Below are positions 11,696 through 22,129 of a stretch of 64,000 nt of DNA, in pieces. This DNA is from Neoarius graeffei. Lineage: Eukaryota > Chordata > Actinopteri > Siluriformes > Ariidae. How positions within the stretch are numbered: the stretch's first letter is position 1; the number at the start of each line of letters is the position of its first letter. Under the pieces are notes generated by a model, which worked only from the letters and a program-made list of their open reading frames with translations, was not told where the DNA came from and did not search any database. The position numbers and the translations under genes are program-made. The stretch is from the NCBI RefSeq assembly GCF_027579695.1, contig NC_083570.1, forward strand, positions 4,371,001 to 4,435,000, written 5' to 3'.

Positions 11696-12109
11696 GCCAT
11701 CAATAAATAAACTTGATTACTTGATCTGTGTTACATTAGCATGAGGACTAGCTCAGAGGTTTATTTATTCCTGATTCATTTTTGTAGCCAGTTTGCTCCG
11801 TTGACCAAAATACTTTCACTAAAATACTGATTTAAAATGAATTAACAAACTGTATCACCTTTACCTTTTTCCAACTTTTAGACAACCTGATGATGCTTTT
11901 GTCTTTGTTTCCGTTTCTCTCCACAGCTGCAGCAGTTCAGCAGACGATTTCACCACCACAGCCAGAAAGCAGAGAAGATTTTCTGAAATGTCCATCTGAA
12001 CACACACACACAAACAAAAGACAAAAGTTTTCTTCGAGACTGACTTAAGGAAATGAAATTGTTTGAGTTAAATGCATCGCAATTTATCTTGTATAAACGC
12101 TCACTAGAC
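11696..12109 (+). pseudogene. finTRIM pseudogene fragment (intron 4 and exon 5)
   Basis: Diverged TRIM remnant. An acceptor CTCTCCACAG precedes a 63-bp in-frame exon-5-like segment (11927-11989, reading AAVQQTISPPQPESREDFLK) and then a GT. The live genes have 60 bp here (AAVQIISGPEPQSREEFLK in gene 1). Upstream sequence (ACTGATTTAAAATGAAT) matches intron 4 of the three intact genes. A sister copy of the same fossil lies at 29390-29820. A GMR1 LTR end abuts it on the left, and a hAT element interrupts it at 12110. Confidence 0.75.
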
Positions 12110-13740
12110 CAGGGGTTCCCAAACTTTTCCATGCCAAGGCCCCCCAAACAGCATTAGCTTCTGGCCAGGGACCCCCTTTGCAAATCCACAGACAATGCTA
12201 CAAAATATGTAAAGAAACATCAACTTTTAGAATGTTTTCTCTTACTTTTATTCAATATTCAATAATTGTTACATTTGTTTAGCATAAGAATATTATTAAC
12301 TAACATGTTTTCAACACAAATATTTTCGCACTGAACAATAAACTTTTCAACAAACTGTTGATAAGAACAGCACAAAAGAAATCAAACCACTCTCAATTTT
12401 GTGTGTGTGTGTCTGGGAGTGACAGACGGTTTACACTAGTGGGAGGGATGGGCTTGGTGGCTCCTACATAGTTTGTCAACCCTGGGCTTAATCTCCGTCA
12501 GTGCCATACGCATGTCATTGTCCACATGTAGACGTGCTCTATGTTTGGTTTTGAGTACCTTTAAAGTTGAAAAGCCAGACTCACACAAGTAGGTTGTTAC
12601 AAAAGGGAGAAGGCATTTCAATGCCTTGTCAGCCAAGCTGGGATCGTCCTTTCTTACATGTAGCCAGTAGTTAGACAGGGGAAGAGCCTCAAAGTCCATT
12701 TTTAAATCCCCTGAGTTTGTCATCTCAATCAGCTCCTCCTCTAACTTTAAGTCCAGACTAGAACCGACACCGGGGGCAAAGGGGTTCCTAACCCAGTTTA
12801 AATGTGTGTTTTCGAGGTCAGGGAAATAGTCGTTGAAATATCCTTGGAGGTGCTCCAGGTGGGACTGGATCAATGGAGAGACGGAGCCCAAATCATCACA
12901 TGACAGCAGCTCCTGGTGAAGTACGTAGTGGGAACATTTCTGTAACTCCCTCCTGGAGCTTGTTTGACCACAGCATGATCTTTTTGGAAAAAGCACGCAC
13001 TTTGTCTTGCACCTGGAGTATGTACATGTCACGTCCTTGCATGCTTTGATTCAGTACATTTAGATGCTGGAAAATGTCTGACATGTATGCAAGTTTGCGG
13101 ATCCAGGTTGCATCGGTGAACCGATCTGCCAGCTGATGCTTTTCAGATGAGAGGAACTCTGCAACCTCCCTCCGCAGCTCATAGACACGGTTCAAAACTG
13201 CGCCCCGTGACAGCCAGCGCACGTTCGAGTGAAGCAGCAGCCCCTCAAAATGAGCGCTCATCTCATTACAAAGCAGGGTAAACAGTCTGTGTTTCATGGG
13301 ACGGGCTTTAATAAAATTCACTACTTGTATAACCTCCTGTAGTACCTGATTCAACTCGTTATCCATCCTTTTTGTGACCAGTGCCTCGCAGAGCTGTTGG
13401 TTTGTTCCTTCGGTCTCTTCTTCAAAAACCTGTCTATTTTGCGCTAGCAATACGCTAGCTTGAGGAGCAAAGCAGCTTCATAAATGGCGCAAACTGCAAC
13501 GTCACAGGCAATCGGAGAGATGAGCATGGCAAACAATGTTTCGATATGATGTATTATTATTTATAATAATTATATTTTATAATAATGATTAAAAATCTAA
13601 TTACAATAAATTTAATAATAATTATTTAAAAATATATTTTTTTCGCAATTTTTGTTATCGTCCCTCCAACTTTCTGAGGCCCCCCCAGCGCCCCCTGGCG
13701 GCCCCCCAGGGGGCCGTGGCCCCCACTTTGAAAACCACTG
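12110..13740 (-). mobile_element. hAT-superfamily DNA transposon with broken transposase
   Basis: A 1631-bp element with hAT-type ends (CAGGGGTTCCCAAAC on the left; CAGTGGTTTTCAAAG reversed on the right) and a perfect 8-bp target duplication, CACTAGAC, at 12102-12109 and 13741-13748. The minus strand codes pieces of a transposase at 13450-12896 and 13032-12436. The second ends in the hAT C-terminal dimerisation region (LPFVTTYLCESGFSTLK). The protein style resembles the SCAND3/ZBED5/FAM200 group. The zinc-finger N-terminus and the first catalytic part are missing and there is a frame break, so it is non-autonomous. The TSD is perfect. The sister locus at 29790 lacks the insertion. Confidence 0.9.
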
Positions 13741-13748
13741 CACTAGAC

Positions 13749-14249
13749 CATTACAACTATAATAATGATCCTTTTATAATTTGGTAACAATTCTGTGCAG
13801 CACCATATAAAGCTCAAATCATCTAATTTCCAAGTTACAGTTTTAATACAACATGAAGTTACATGTGGCTCAGGAACACTTCTGAAAACCATCGTCTCTG
13901 AACACAGTTAATCACTGCATCCGCAAATCCCAGCTACAACCAGATACAAACACCATCCAGAAACACTGCTGCTTTCTCTGGGCCAGAGCTCCTTTACTTT
14001 TTTGGACTAAGGCAAAGTGGAAAACTGTCCTCTTATCTGACAAAGAGAAATTGGAAATTCTTTTTGGACATCATGGACACCACTTTCTTGAACTTTCTTG
14101 AAATATGTTGCTGGCATGGACTTCAAAATGAGTGTATATTTAAAAAAAACAAACAATAAAATTTCACAGTTTCAACATTTGATATGATGTCTTTGTACTA
14201 TATTCAATGAAATATAAAGTTTCCAAGATTTGCAAATCATCACATTCTA
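13749..14249 (+). mobile_element. Tc1/mariner remnant, deleted centre
   Basis: Flank and 3' portion of a Tc1/mariner element that is more complete at 29925-30877. The stretches from TCAGGAACACTTCTGAAAACC (about 13870) and the 3' end near 14090-14249 match that copy, but most of the transposase region is deleted. A SINE follows at 14250. Confidence 0.65.
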
Positions 14250-15294
14250 ATCTCATCTCATTACCCCTAGCTGCTTTATCCTGTTCTACAGGGTCGCAGG
14301 TGAGCTGGATCCTATCCCAGCTGACTACGGGCGAAAGGCGGGGTACACCCTGGACAAGTCGCCAGGTCATCACAGGGCTGACACACAGGCTACGTTTATA
14401 TTAGACCGTATCTGTCTCGTTTTCTTCGCGGATGCACTGTCCGTTTACATTAAACCGCCTGGAAACGCTGGGAAACGGGAATCCGCCAGCATCCACGTAT
14501 TCAATCCAGATTGTGTCAGCTCCAGTGCTGTGTAAACATTGAGAATACGCGGCTACGCTGTGCTGAGCTCTAGCTGGCGTCTCATTGGACAACGTCACTG
14601 TGACATCCACCTTCCTGATTCGCTGGCGTTGGTCAAGTGACGCGACTGCTGAAAAACGGCGCGGACTTCCGCCTTGTATCACCTTTCATTAAAGAGTATA
14701 AAAGTATGAAAATACTGCAAATAATGATGCAAATACTGCCCATTGTGTAGTTATGATTGTCTTTAGGCTTGCCATCCTTCCACTTGCAAGTAGTAAGTGA
14801 TATGCGCTGAGATCACACACACAGCGGCTCAGTCCCGAATCGTGGCTTGTGCACTTCACTCGTGTGCTCTGTTCGCTGCGCAGGGCCGGAGTGCGCACCC
14901 TCCAGAGGGCACTCGCTGTTCAGGGCGGAGTGATTTGGAGCGCAGGATGCCTGCGGAGCCGAGCGTATCCGTGTATTGGTGTTGCTGTGTGCACGCAAAT
15001 CGTGTATTGGTGTTGCTGTGTGCACACTAATCGTTTTAAAAACGTTAATCTGATGATCCGCTGATACGGTCTAATGTAAACATGGGCATTGACACAGACA
15101 ACCATTCACACTCACATTCACACCTACGGTCAATTTAGAGTCACCAGTTAACCTAACCTGCATGTCTTTGGACTGTGGGGGAAACCGGAGCACCCGGAGG
15201 AAACCCACGCGGACACGGGGAGAACATGCAAACTCCTCACAGAAAGGCCCTCACTGGCCCCGGGGCTCGAACCCGGATCTTCTTGCTGTGAACT
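14250..15294 (-). mobile_element. SINE S2, split by a 0.7-kb DNA element
   Basis: A tRNA-derived SINE of the same family as S1. Its tail half is at 14250-14388 and the rest at 15088-15294, ending inside the tRNA-like head. The interruption at 14389-15087 is a separate inverted-repeat element. The head is cut where the TRIM 5' flank of unit 1 begins. Confidence 0.85.
14389..15087. mobile_element. Non-autonomous DNA transposon in SINE S2
   Basis: A 0.7-kb element with inverted ends: ACGTTTATATTAGACCGTATC on the left and, reversed, ATGTTTACATTAGACCGTATC on the right. It contains two tandem copies of a unit of about 28 bp (CGTGTATTGGTGTTGCTGTG...) at about 14967-15029. I see no transposase and cannot define the target duplication. 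It is younger than the SINE it interrupts. Confidence 0.75.
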
Positions 15295-15603
15295 CTCGGA
15301 CAAGTTTACAGAGCTCTCAGTAGATCTGCACCCTCATGTATTTCAGAAACCCTCACACACTCTGTTCTAAATCAGGGTTTTAGGTCACTAAGTGGTTTGT
15401 TTATCTTCATTTGTGTGGAAAAACTGTAAAAAAGAGATTTGTAGTATCAGTAGTAATATTACGTCATTATGGGTTGTAGATACAAACTGCAAAATAACAC
15501 ACGTCTTGTTTGTAGCCGTTTTAGAAATACATGAATGGTCATTTTGGCTTGACAGATATCAGCTCTTATTCTTTATTAGATATTAATTTCATTAAACATC
15601 AGA

Positions 15604-15925
15604 GAGTCATAGGTCCTGGGTTCGAGCCCCGTGGCCGGCGAGGGCCTTTCTGTGTGGAGTTTGCATGTTCTCCCCGTGTCCGCGTGGGTTTCCTCCGGGT
15701 GCTCCGGTTTCCCCCACAGTCCAAAGACATGCAGGTTAGGTTAACTGGTGACTCAAAATTGACCGTAGGTGTGAATGTGAGTGTGAATGGTTGTTTGTCT
15801 TTGTGTGTCAGCCCTGTGATGACCTGGCGACTTGTCCAGGGTGAACCCCGCCTCTCGCCCATAGTCACCTGGGATAGGCTCCAGCTCACCCACGACCCTG
15901 CACAGGATAAGCGGTTATGGATGGG
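15604..15925 (+). mobile_element. SINE S3 in the 5' flank of finTRIM gene 1 (head missing)
   Basis: Central block and tail of the same SINE family, ending about 295 bp before the gene 1 start codon. The tRNA-like head has been lost except for the B-box region (GGTTCGAGCCCC). The same insertion is complete in front of gene 2 (32229) and also lies in front of gene 3 (63745), so it predates the gene duplications. Confidence 0.85.
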
Positions 15926-16219
15926 CTTCAGTGTTTCCTGAAGCTTCATCTGGCCATCATTTTCCATGTGTATTTCATGAAATTAATCCTAATCAGTGCG
16001 GTTATATTTCTGTACTGAAGAGAGATGAAATGGTTAATAGAGGAGTGTTCGTGATCTCTCCGTGTTTGTGCTCCTCCTCTCTCTCTCTCTCTCTCTCTTT
16101 CTCTTTCTCTCTCCCCTCTGTCACATACACACAGACACACACACACACACACAGAAGAAGGAAGTCACTCCTTTCAGACAACACAAAACTGATCTCTTTC
16201 TCATAGCGATTTCAGGAAA

Positions 16220-19213
16220 ATGGCCGAGGCCAGTATTTCAGTAGATCAGCTTTCTCAGGACCAGTTCAGGTGCCCAGTGTGTCTGGAACTCCTGAAGGAT
16301 GCGGTGACTATCTCCTGTGGTCACAGTTTCTGTAAGGTGTGTATTAATGGCCACTGGGATCAGGAGGATCAGAAGGGTGTCTACAGCTGTCCTCAGTGCA
16401 GAGACACTTTCACTCCAAGGCCTGTTCTATCCAGAAACAACATGCTGGATGAAGTGGTGGAGAAAGTGAAGAAGACAGAAGTCCAAGCTGCATCTCCTGC
16501 TCACTGTTATGCTGGACCTGAAGATGTGGAGTGTGATTTCTGCACCGGGAGAAAGCACAAAGCTGTCAAGTCCTGTCTGATGTGTTTGGCTTCATTTTGT
16601 GAAACTCATCTGAAACCTCATCTTGAAGACTCTACTTTGAAAAAACACACATTGATTGAAGCCTCAGCAAAACTCCAAGAGAAGATCTGCTCTGAACATC
16701 ACAAGCTGATTGAGATCTACTGTCAGACTGATCAAACCTGCATCTGTTATTTGTGTATGATGGAAAATCACAAAGGTCACGACACCGTCACAGCCGCAGC
16801 AGAAAGAGCTGAGAAACAGGTGAGAACTAGAAATCTTTCCAGAATTAAATGATCTTAATTATAGTTTCCCATCTAGAAACAGGTGCTTTAGTCAGTGATA
16901 TGATTTGAACTTTAATTTCAGTGTGTGTCTCAATCAGAAGGATTCTGTAAAAGCTGATTAAAATTGTCTGTGTTCTGGTGAACAGAGTGTTAAATTTATC
17001 TTCAGTAATGGTCGTAATCTGGTCAAACCAGTTAGTGAACATGTCAGCCAACGCCTGTGACAGGGCGAGGCAGGTGAAAACACAAACACTTTTTTTTTTT
17101 TTACTTTTTATGATCCTTTATTTTTTACAAAAGTAGCATTACATAATAAAATGTATGTGAATTAATAAATAAATATTTAATAAAGCATTTTAAATAAATT
17201 AGGTTAAATATAACAGTGCACAGTGTGAGTTAAGTTATTGCAGTGATTCTGCAATGCAGGTTTTGTGTAAAACAAAGTTCTTCTTCCACTACTGAGCACA
17301 GAGCCTCCTCACAACACCACACTGTCTTAAACATTTCCATATCACCCATACTCTTAAAAAAATTAAAATCAATCAAAACTCTGGATTTAGTCAGTCTGGA
17401 CAGAATTCTCTCAGGGTCACAGTCTGTGTTTTGTGCCATTTTGTTTTTTCTACTTCAGTAGATTGCCATTTTGGCCTGGCCAGGGTTAACAGTAACCAGC
17501 TGACACATGGATTTGTTTCTCCGGACATATTTAAAACCAAAAATAAAAAGCTGAAAGGTAAAATTCATATCAAATGATCTTAAAATGTTCCCCAACCAAT
17601 AAAACAATGACTGCAACCCGAAGCAATGTAAAAAGACATAAACAGTTTCTCTCGGAGAACAAAAGGGACACTCTTGGGTGACCTCAGGGTTTAAAATGGA
17701 GATAAAAGAATTCACAGACACTGTACAATGTAAAATCTTCCACCTCCAAATCAATCAGAAGGATTCTGTAAAAACTGATTAAAATTGTATGTGTTCTGGT
17801 TAACAGTGTTAAATCTCTCTTCGGTGAGAGTCGTAATCTGGTCAGACCAGTTACTCAACATTTCAACATTTCACACACGCAGAGAATATTTTGGCAAAAC
17901 AAAACAAAGCTGTTATAATGAGCTCCACCCTTCTCGGAAGGCTTTTCACTAGATTTTGGGGTGTGGCGGTGGGGTTAGTGTTCATTCAGCAACAGTGGCA
18001 CTTGAAAGTTTGTGAACCCTTTAGAATTTTCTGTATTTCTGCCTAAATATGATCTAAAATATCATCAGATTTTCACACAAGTCCAAAAAGTAGATAAAGA
18101 GAACCCAGTTAAACAAATGAGACAAAAATATTATACTTGGTCATTTATTTATTGAGGAAAATGATCCAATATTACATATCTGTGAGTGGCAAAAGTATGT
18201 GAACCTTTGCTTTCAGTATCTGGTGTGACCCCCTTGTGCAGCAATAACTGCAACTAAACGTTTGCGGTAACTGTTGATCAGTCCTGCACACCGACTTGGA
18301 GGAATTTTAGCCCGTTCCTCCGTACAGAACAGTTTCAACTCTGGGATGTTGGTGGGTTTCCTCACATGAACTGCTCGCTTCAGGTCCTTCCATAACATTG
18401 TGATTGGATTCAGCGCTGCTCTTGCTCCTTGCGGAGGGTGATCAGGGCTTGGTACTGGCTTTCTTGGGTGGCAGCAAGGGCATAGGTGACATTCTTGAGT
18501 GGGGAGGACTCCACTGGTGGTTAACGTCAGTCTTCCTGGCTTTCGGCACCACTGTTATATGTCCCTGAGGTGGGTGGAATACTGAAGTGCAGACAGGCAG
18601 GAAATGGTGTTGAACACAGTCTCTTTTATTTGTCACTTTGGCTTTTCAGCTTTAACATTATGTCTTGTCACACATACATACATGTTCTCCAGTCGGGAGA
18701 CGACCACCTCTTCACTCTGCCCCTCTTTTTCATGATTCTGTCATTCCTGCAAAACAGACACCCACACATCAGTTACCAACAGGTGAGATCACTTTGCCAC
18801 TCACCTTCCCTGGCCCCGCCCTCTATTCACAAACTGGTGCTTGACCACACCCACACTGCCAAAAAACAACAAAACACACACACACACACACACACACAAT
18901 ACATAACATTCACAGCTGTAAGAAACATGAATGTACTTTGAACTGACATTAATATGGAACCAGTTCGCTCGTACTGTATAAAAAGCTGAATGTATTTTAT
19001 TTGTCCTCAGAGTGAGTTAAAGAAGGAGCAGATGAAATCCCAGCAGAGAATCCAGGAGAAGCAGAAGAAGGTGCAGGAGCTGAAACAGGCTGTGAACACT
19101 ATAAAGGTGAGCAGTGAGCAGAGACAGAGCTGCTCCTAGAAACACACACAACATGGACAACGAGTCATTTACAGTCCCAGTAAGAGAGGGAATGATAGAT
19201 GAGCTTTAAATCT

Positions 19214-19244
<31 letters not shown>

Positions 19245-20713
19245 TAACAGCTCAGTGCACAGACAGCAGTGGAGGACAGTGAGAGGATCTTTACTGAGCT
19301 GATCAGCTCCATGGAGAAAAAGCGCTGGGGGGTGACGGAGCTGATCAGAGATCAGGAGAAGGCTGAACTGAGTCGAGCTGAACGACTCCTGGAGCAACTG
19401 GAGCAGGAGATTGCTGATCTTCAGAGGAGAGTCACTGAGCTGGAGCAGCTTTCACACACACACGATCACATACATTTCCTCCAGGTAACACTCACTGTCT
19501 GATCTACAGAGCCAGCTGTTCCTCACACACTCTCTAAAACACCTCTCATTAAGGCAACAATAAATGTCCCTGTCTGACATCACAAGTGGGTTTTACATTT
19601 CATTTGCTTTCTGTAGGTTTTAGCTTCTGGACGTCACTCTCCTCCACTTATCGGACCAGATTTTCGCACATCCAGCGTCACTGTCCATCAACATCTCTCA
19701 TTTGATGGAGTAAGGAATTCTCTCTCAGATCTGAAAAAGAGACTCGAGGAATTCTGTGAGGAGGAATTCAACAAAATCCCTCCACATGGTAAGAGGAGCT
19801 GTTCCTGCTGGAGAAACACAGTGATGTGTTATTTCTTATCGATGCTCCTGCTTTCTTTTCTGCAGACACTTTATTCACCTGACACTTTGAACTAAAACAC
19901 TGATTTAAAATGAATAAACTGACTGGATCACTTTAAACTCTTTCCATCTTTTACACAAACTCATGTTTCCATGTTTCTCTCCACAGCTGCAGCAGTTCAG
20001 ATCATTTCAGGACCAGAACCACAGAGCAGAGAAGAGTTTCTGAAATGTACATCTAACACAAACACACACTTCACATAAATATATTGTGTGAATTAAACCC
20101 AACATGTTCACATTGTTCAGTTTGGTTTTTCTCTTTTATTTTAGATTTCCGTTATCTGACTCTGGATCCCAACACGGCACATCGTCACCTCATTCTGTCT
20201 GAGAAGAACAGAGCGGTGAATGACAGTGGGAGAGAGCAGCGTTACTCTGATCATCCAGAGAGATTTGATTCCTGGGAGCAGGTGTTGTGTAAGGAGAGTG
20301 TGTGTGGACGTTGTTACTGGGAGGTGGAGTGGAGCGGTGATGGTGGTGTGTCCATAGCAGTCTCATATAAAGACATCAGCAGGGAAGGACGGGTTAATGA
20401 GTGCGGGTTTGGAGGCAACAATCAGTCCTGGAGTTTGCGGTGTGCTTCTTCTTCTTCTTCTTCTCTCTCTTTCTATCACGACAACATTGAGACTGTTCTC
20501 AGAGGTCCATCACCCTCCAGAATAGGAGTGTATGTGGATCACAGTGCAGGAACTCTGTCCTTCTACAGCGTCTCTTACGCAATGAAGCTCCTCCACAGAG
20601 TCCACACCACATTCACTCAGCCTCTACACGCTGGATTTGGGGTCTACAAAGTTTCTGGGTTCGCGTTCTACTGGTCTCCTGGTTCTACAGTGAGATTGTG
20701 TGATCGAGAATAA
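16220..20713 (+). CDS. finTRIM gene 1, RING/B-box/coiled-coil/PRY-SPRY protein (576 aa)
   Basis: Predicted E3 ubiquitin ligase of the fish-specific finTRIM group. By family knowledge these are cytoplasmic and often virus-induced. Exons: 16220-16819, 19011-19106, 19251-19484, 19617-19788, 19987-20046 and 20145-20713, totalling 1731 bp with all introns GT-AG. Exon 1 has the RING (C18, C21, C33, H35, C38, C41, C57, C60), a first B-box from C105, and a second B-box (C157, H160, C168, C174, C176, C179, H184, H187). Exons 2-3 form the coiled coil (KSQQRIQEKQKKVQEL; LLEQLEQEIADLQRRV). Exon 6 is PRY/SPRY (LTLDPNTAHRHLIL; CYWEVEWSG; RIGVYVDHSAGTLSFYS). The ATG context is AAAATGG, and the same MAEASIS start is kept in all three paralogs. 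Intron 1 holds LINE, Tc1 and GMR1 fossils. The frame is intact. The exact orthologue name cannot be given. Confidence 0.93.
16933..17880 (-). mobile_element. L1/Tx1-like LINE 3' fragment with about 115-bp flanking direct repeats (gene 1 intron 1)
   Basis: The minus strand at 17754-17455 encodes a LINE C-terminal stretch (NPEVTQECPFCSPRETV; FGFKYVRRNKSMCQL) of the style seen in fish L1/Tx1 elements. A segment of about 115 bp starting AATCAGAAGGATTCTGTAAA occurs on both sides, at about 16937-17050 and 17752-17870. Gene 3 has this segment only once (62590-62700). The whole arrangement is duplicated in gene 2. It is a dead fragment. Confidence 0.65.
17881..17992. mobile_element. Tc1-like remnant (third family), gene 1 intron 1
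   Basis: The stretch GCTGTTATAATGAGCTCCAC and the following bases are the reverse complement of the sequence at about 62516-62548 in gene 3, which continues a Tc1-like element at 57148-57559. It is only a short end piece. The same piece is present in gene 2 at about 34500-34614. Confidence 0.6.
17993..18410 (-). mobile_element. Tc1-like 3' half, gene 1 intron 1
   Basis: One end of the T1/T2/T3 Tc1 family: a terminal repeat from CAGTGG at 17993, then, on the minus strand, the transposase C-terminus (AVHVRKPTNIPELKLFCTEE). It stops at 18410 and joins directly to a GMR1 gag fragment. The identical junction is present in gene 2 (35032), so the hybrid was copied with the gene. No full transposase is encoded. 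Confidence 0.85.
18411..18861 (-). mobile_element. GMR1-like LTR plus gag start, gene 1 intron 1
   Basis: Antisense fossil with an LTR at 18553-18861, a primer-binding-like GTGGTGCCGAAAGCC and about 140 bp of gag, cut at the Tc1 junction. The same LTR sits about 150 bp from exon 2 in all three finTRIM genes (35175-35483 in gene 2, 53077-53378 in gene 3). The insertion is therefore older than the gene duplications. It is broken and truncated. Confidence 0.85.
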
Positions 20714-20714
20714 A
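20709..20714 (+). promoter_or_regulatory. Polyadenylation signal overlapping the gene 1 stop codon
   Basis: AATAAA at 20709-20714 shares bases with the TAA stop (20711-20713). Whether it is used is unknown. Genes 2 and 3 end with TAG and lack it at this place. Confidence 0.4.
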
Positions 20715-20863
20715 AGTGTGTAGTGTTTTCTGTAAAATTCCTGCATGTTGCCATGTTGTTGCTCAGTCGTCTGCTTCACTAGAACACAATCCAGCTGCAC
20801 AAAAACACTCATTTTAATATTTAAGTTAAAACGTATAATGTTTTATTATTATTATTATTATTC

Positions 20864-21200
20864 GTCACATGCACACTTCAAGTACAGTGAAATTCATCCT
20901 CTGCATTTAACCCATCTGAAGCAGTGAACACACTCACACCCAGAGCAGTGGGCAGCCCAGAGCACCCGGGGAGCAGTCAGGGGTTCGGTACCTTGCTCAA
21001 GGGCACCTCAGCCCAAGGCCGCCCCACGTCAACCTAACTGCATATCTTTGGACTGTGGGGGAAACTGGAGCACCCGGAGGAAACCCATGCAGACATGGGG
21101 AGAACATGCAAAGTCCAGACAGAAAGGCCCTCGCCGGCCACTGGGTTCGAACCCAGAACCTTCTTGCTGTGAGGCGAACGTGCTAACCACTACACCACCG
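20864..21200 (-). mobile_element. SINE S4 with a different tail
   Basis: A minus-strand SINE with the tRNA-like head and the shared central block (GAAACTGGAGCACCCGGAGG). Its 3' part differs (GCACACTTCAAGTACAGTG, CCCAGAGCAGTGGGCAGCCC), so it belongs to another subfamily that borrowed another LINE tail. A (TTA)n run precedes it. The equivalent place downstream of gene 2 (about 37410) lacks it, so it arrived after duplication or was lost from unit 2. Confidence 0.8.
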
Positions 21201-21616
21201 TAAATGTATAATAATTAAAGGTAGACTGCCTTTCAGATTTTTCTAATTTAGGCCATAAAAAGAATTTTCCCTGACACCCAATTATTTTTTTAGTGGACTG
21301 TAAGCTACTGAATTTGACACTCAGACTTCAAATTTTATTACTTTTTTCCCCTCAAAGAACAATTAATGAATTTAGAGCCACGTGGCCCTAAATTCTCCGC
21401 CATTTTTTTCTTGCTTCACCGTGACCTTATCCAACATGTTATGTCGTGCATGAGGTGGTGGGGTTTCCCCATTGTGGGATACAAATTTGTACCCTGAGAG
21501 AACAATGGAGGACCGACCACAGTAACGGAAAGTGGGAAGAAAAAACTCTGTATTGCGAAGGAAAGGAAACGCAGGACCAAAATAATAACAGCAAACACAA
21601 AAATCAAAAAGATGAA

Positions 21617-21861
21617 TGTAACGGCTTCGCTGATCTAGTGGACACTGAAACAGGCAGGCGGGATCAATGTCACTTTCGTTTTTATTTTTTAAACTGTCAC
21701 TTAACACAAAACATGCTTTTCAGCAGTTTCAAAATAAACTATGTGTCACTGCCCTGATGTGATTTCAGCCAGGGACAGAGATTCACACTGCACACACACA
21801 CCACCTTCACCGGGCTCGTGCTCCACTCACCAACTGGCACTTGGCCACGCCCCCCACCACA
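21617..21861 (-). mobile_element. Solo LTR, GMR1-like, downstream of gene 1
   Basis: A 245-bp unit running TGT...ACA on the minus strand, with LTR-like content (GGGCGTGGCCAAGTGCC at its start, AAAATAAAAACG inside). The gene 3 copy (50301-50559) begins TGTGGCAGCGAAGGCGTGG, close to the LTR start of the whole GMR1 element. Flanks ATGAA and GTGAA could be a decayed 5-bp duplication. Present at all three genes, so it predates the gene duplications. Confidence 0.65.
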
Positions 21862-22129
21862 GTGAAAAAGAACTGTATACTGTCTTGCTCAACGAAATAA
21901 ACTGCGCAGTATGATCGTGAATCGAGAGGTTGTTCACCTGAAGTTGTGCAATATACAGTAGGTGTATAGTTTAATTACACACATTTTCGCTCAGCGGTCT
22001 TCACCATCGCAATGATAAACAAAGAATCTTCTATGTAAACTATCTAATGCACAGGAATAATATTTACATTGTGAAATCACGACATACTTTTCATTATGAC
22101 TAACGAATATTGACTAGAACACGCTCAGT

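Noticed and set aside
12110-13740. hAT transposase as a domesticated host gene (SCAND3-like)
   Set aside because: It still has terminal repeats and a perfect target duplication, and the coding sequence is broken. It is a transposon copy, and its nearness to SCAN-like gag elements is coincidence as far as I can see.
16095-16110. TTTCTCTTTC resembling an interferon-response element upstream of gene 1
   Set aside because: It lies in a CT-rich low-complexity run and is not conserved in front of genes 2 and 3, so chance is the better explanation.
18875-18899. (CA)n runs in introns as a CRISPR-like or regulatory array
   Set aside because: These are simple microsatellites common in fish introns; there are no spacers between repeats.
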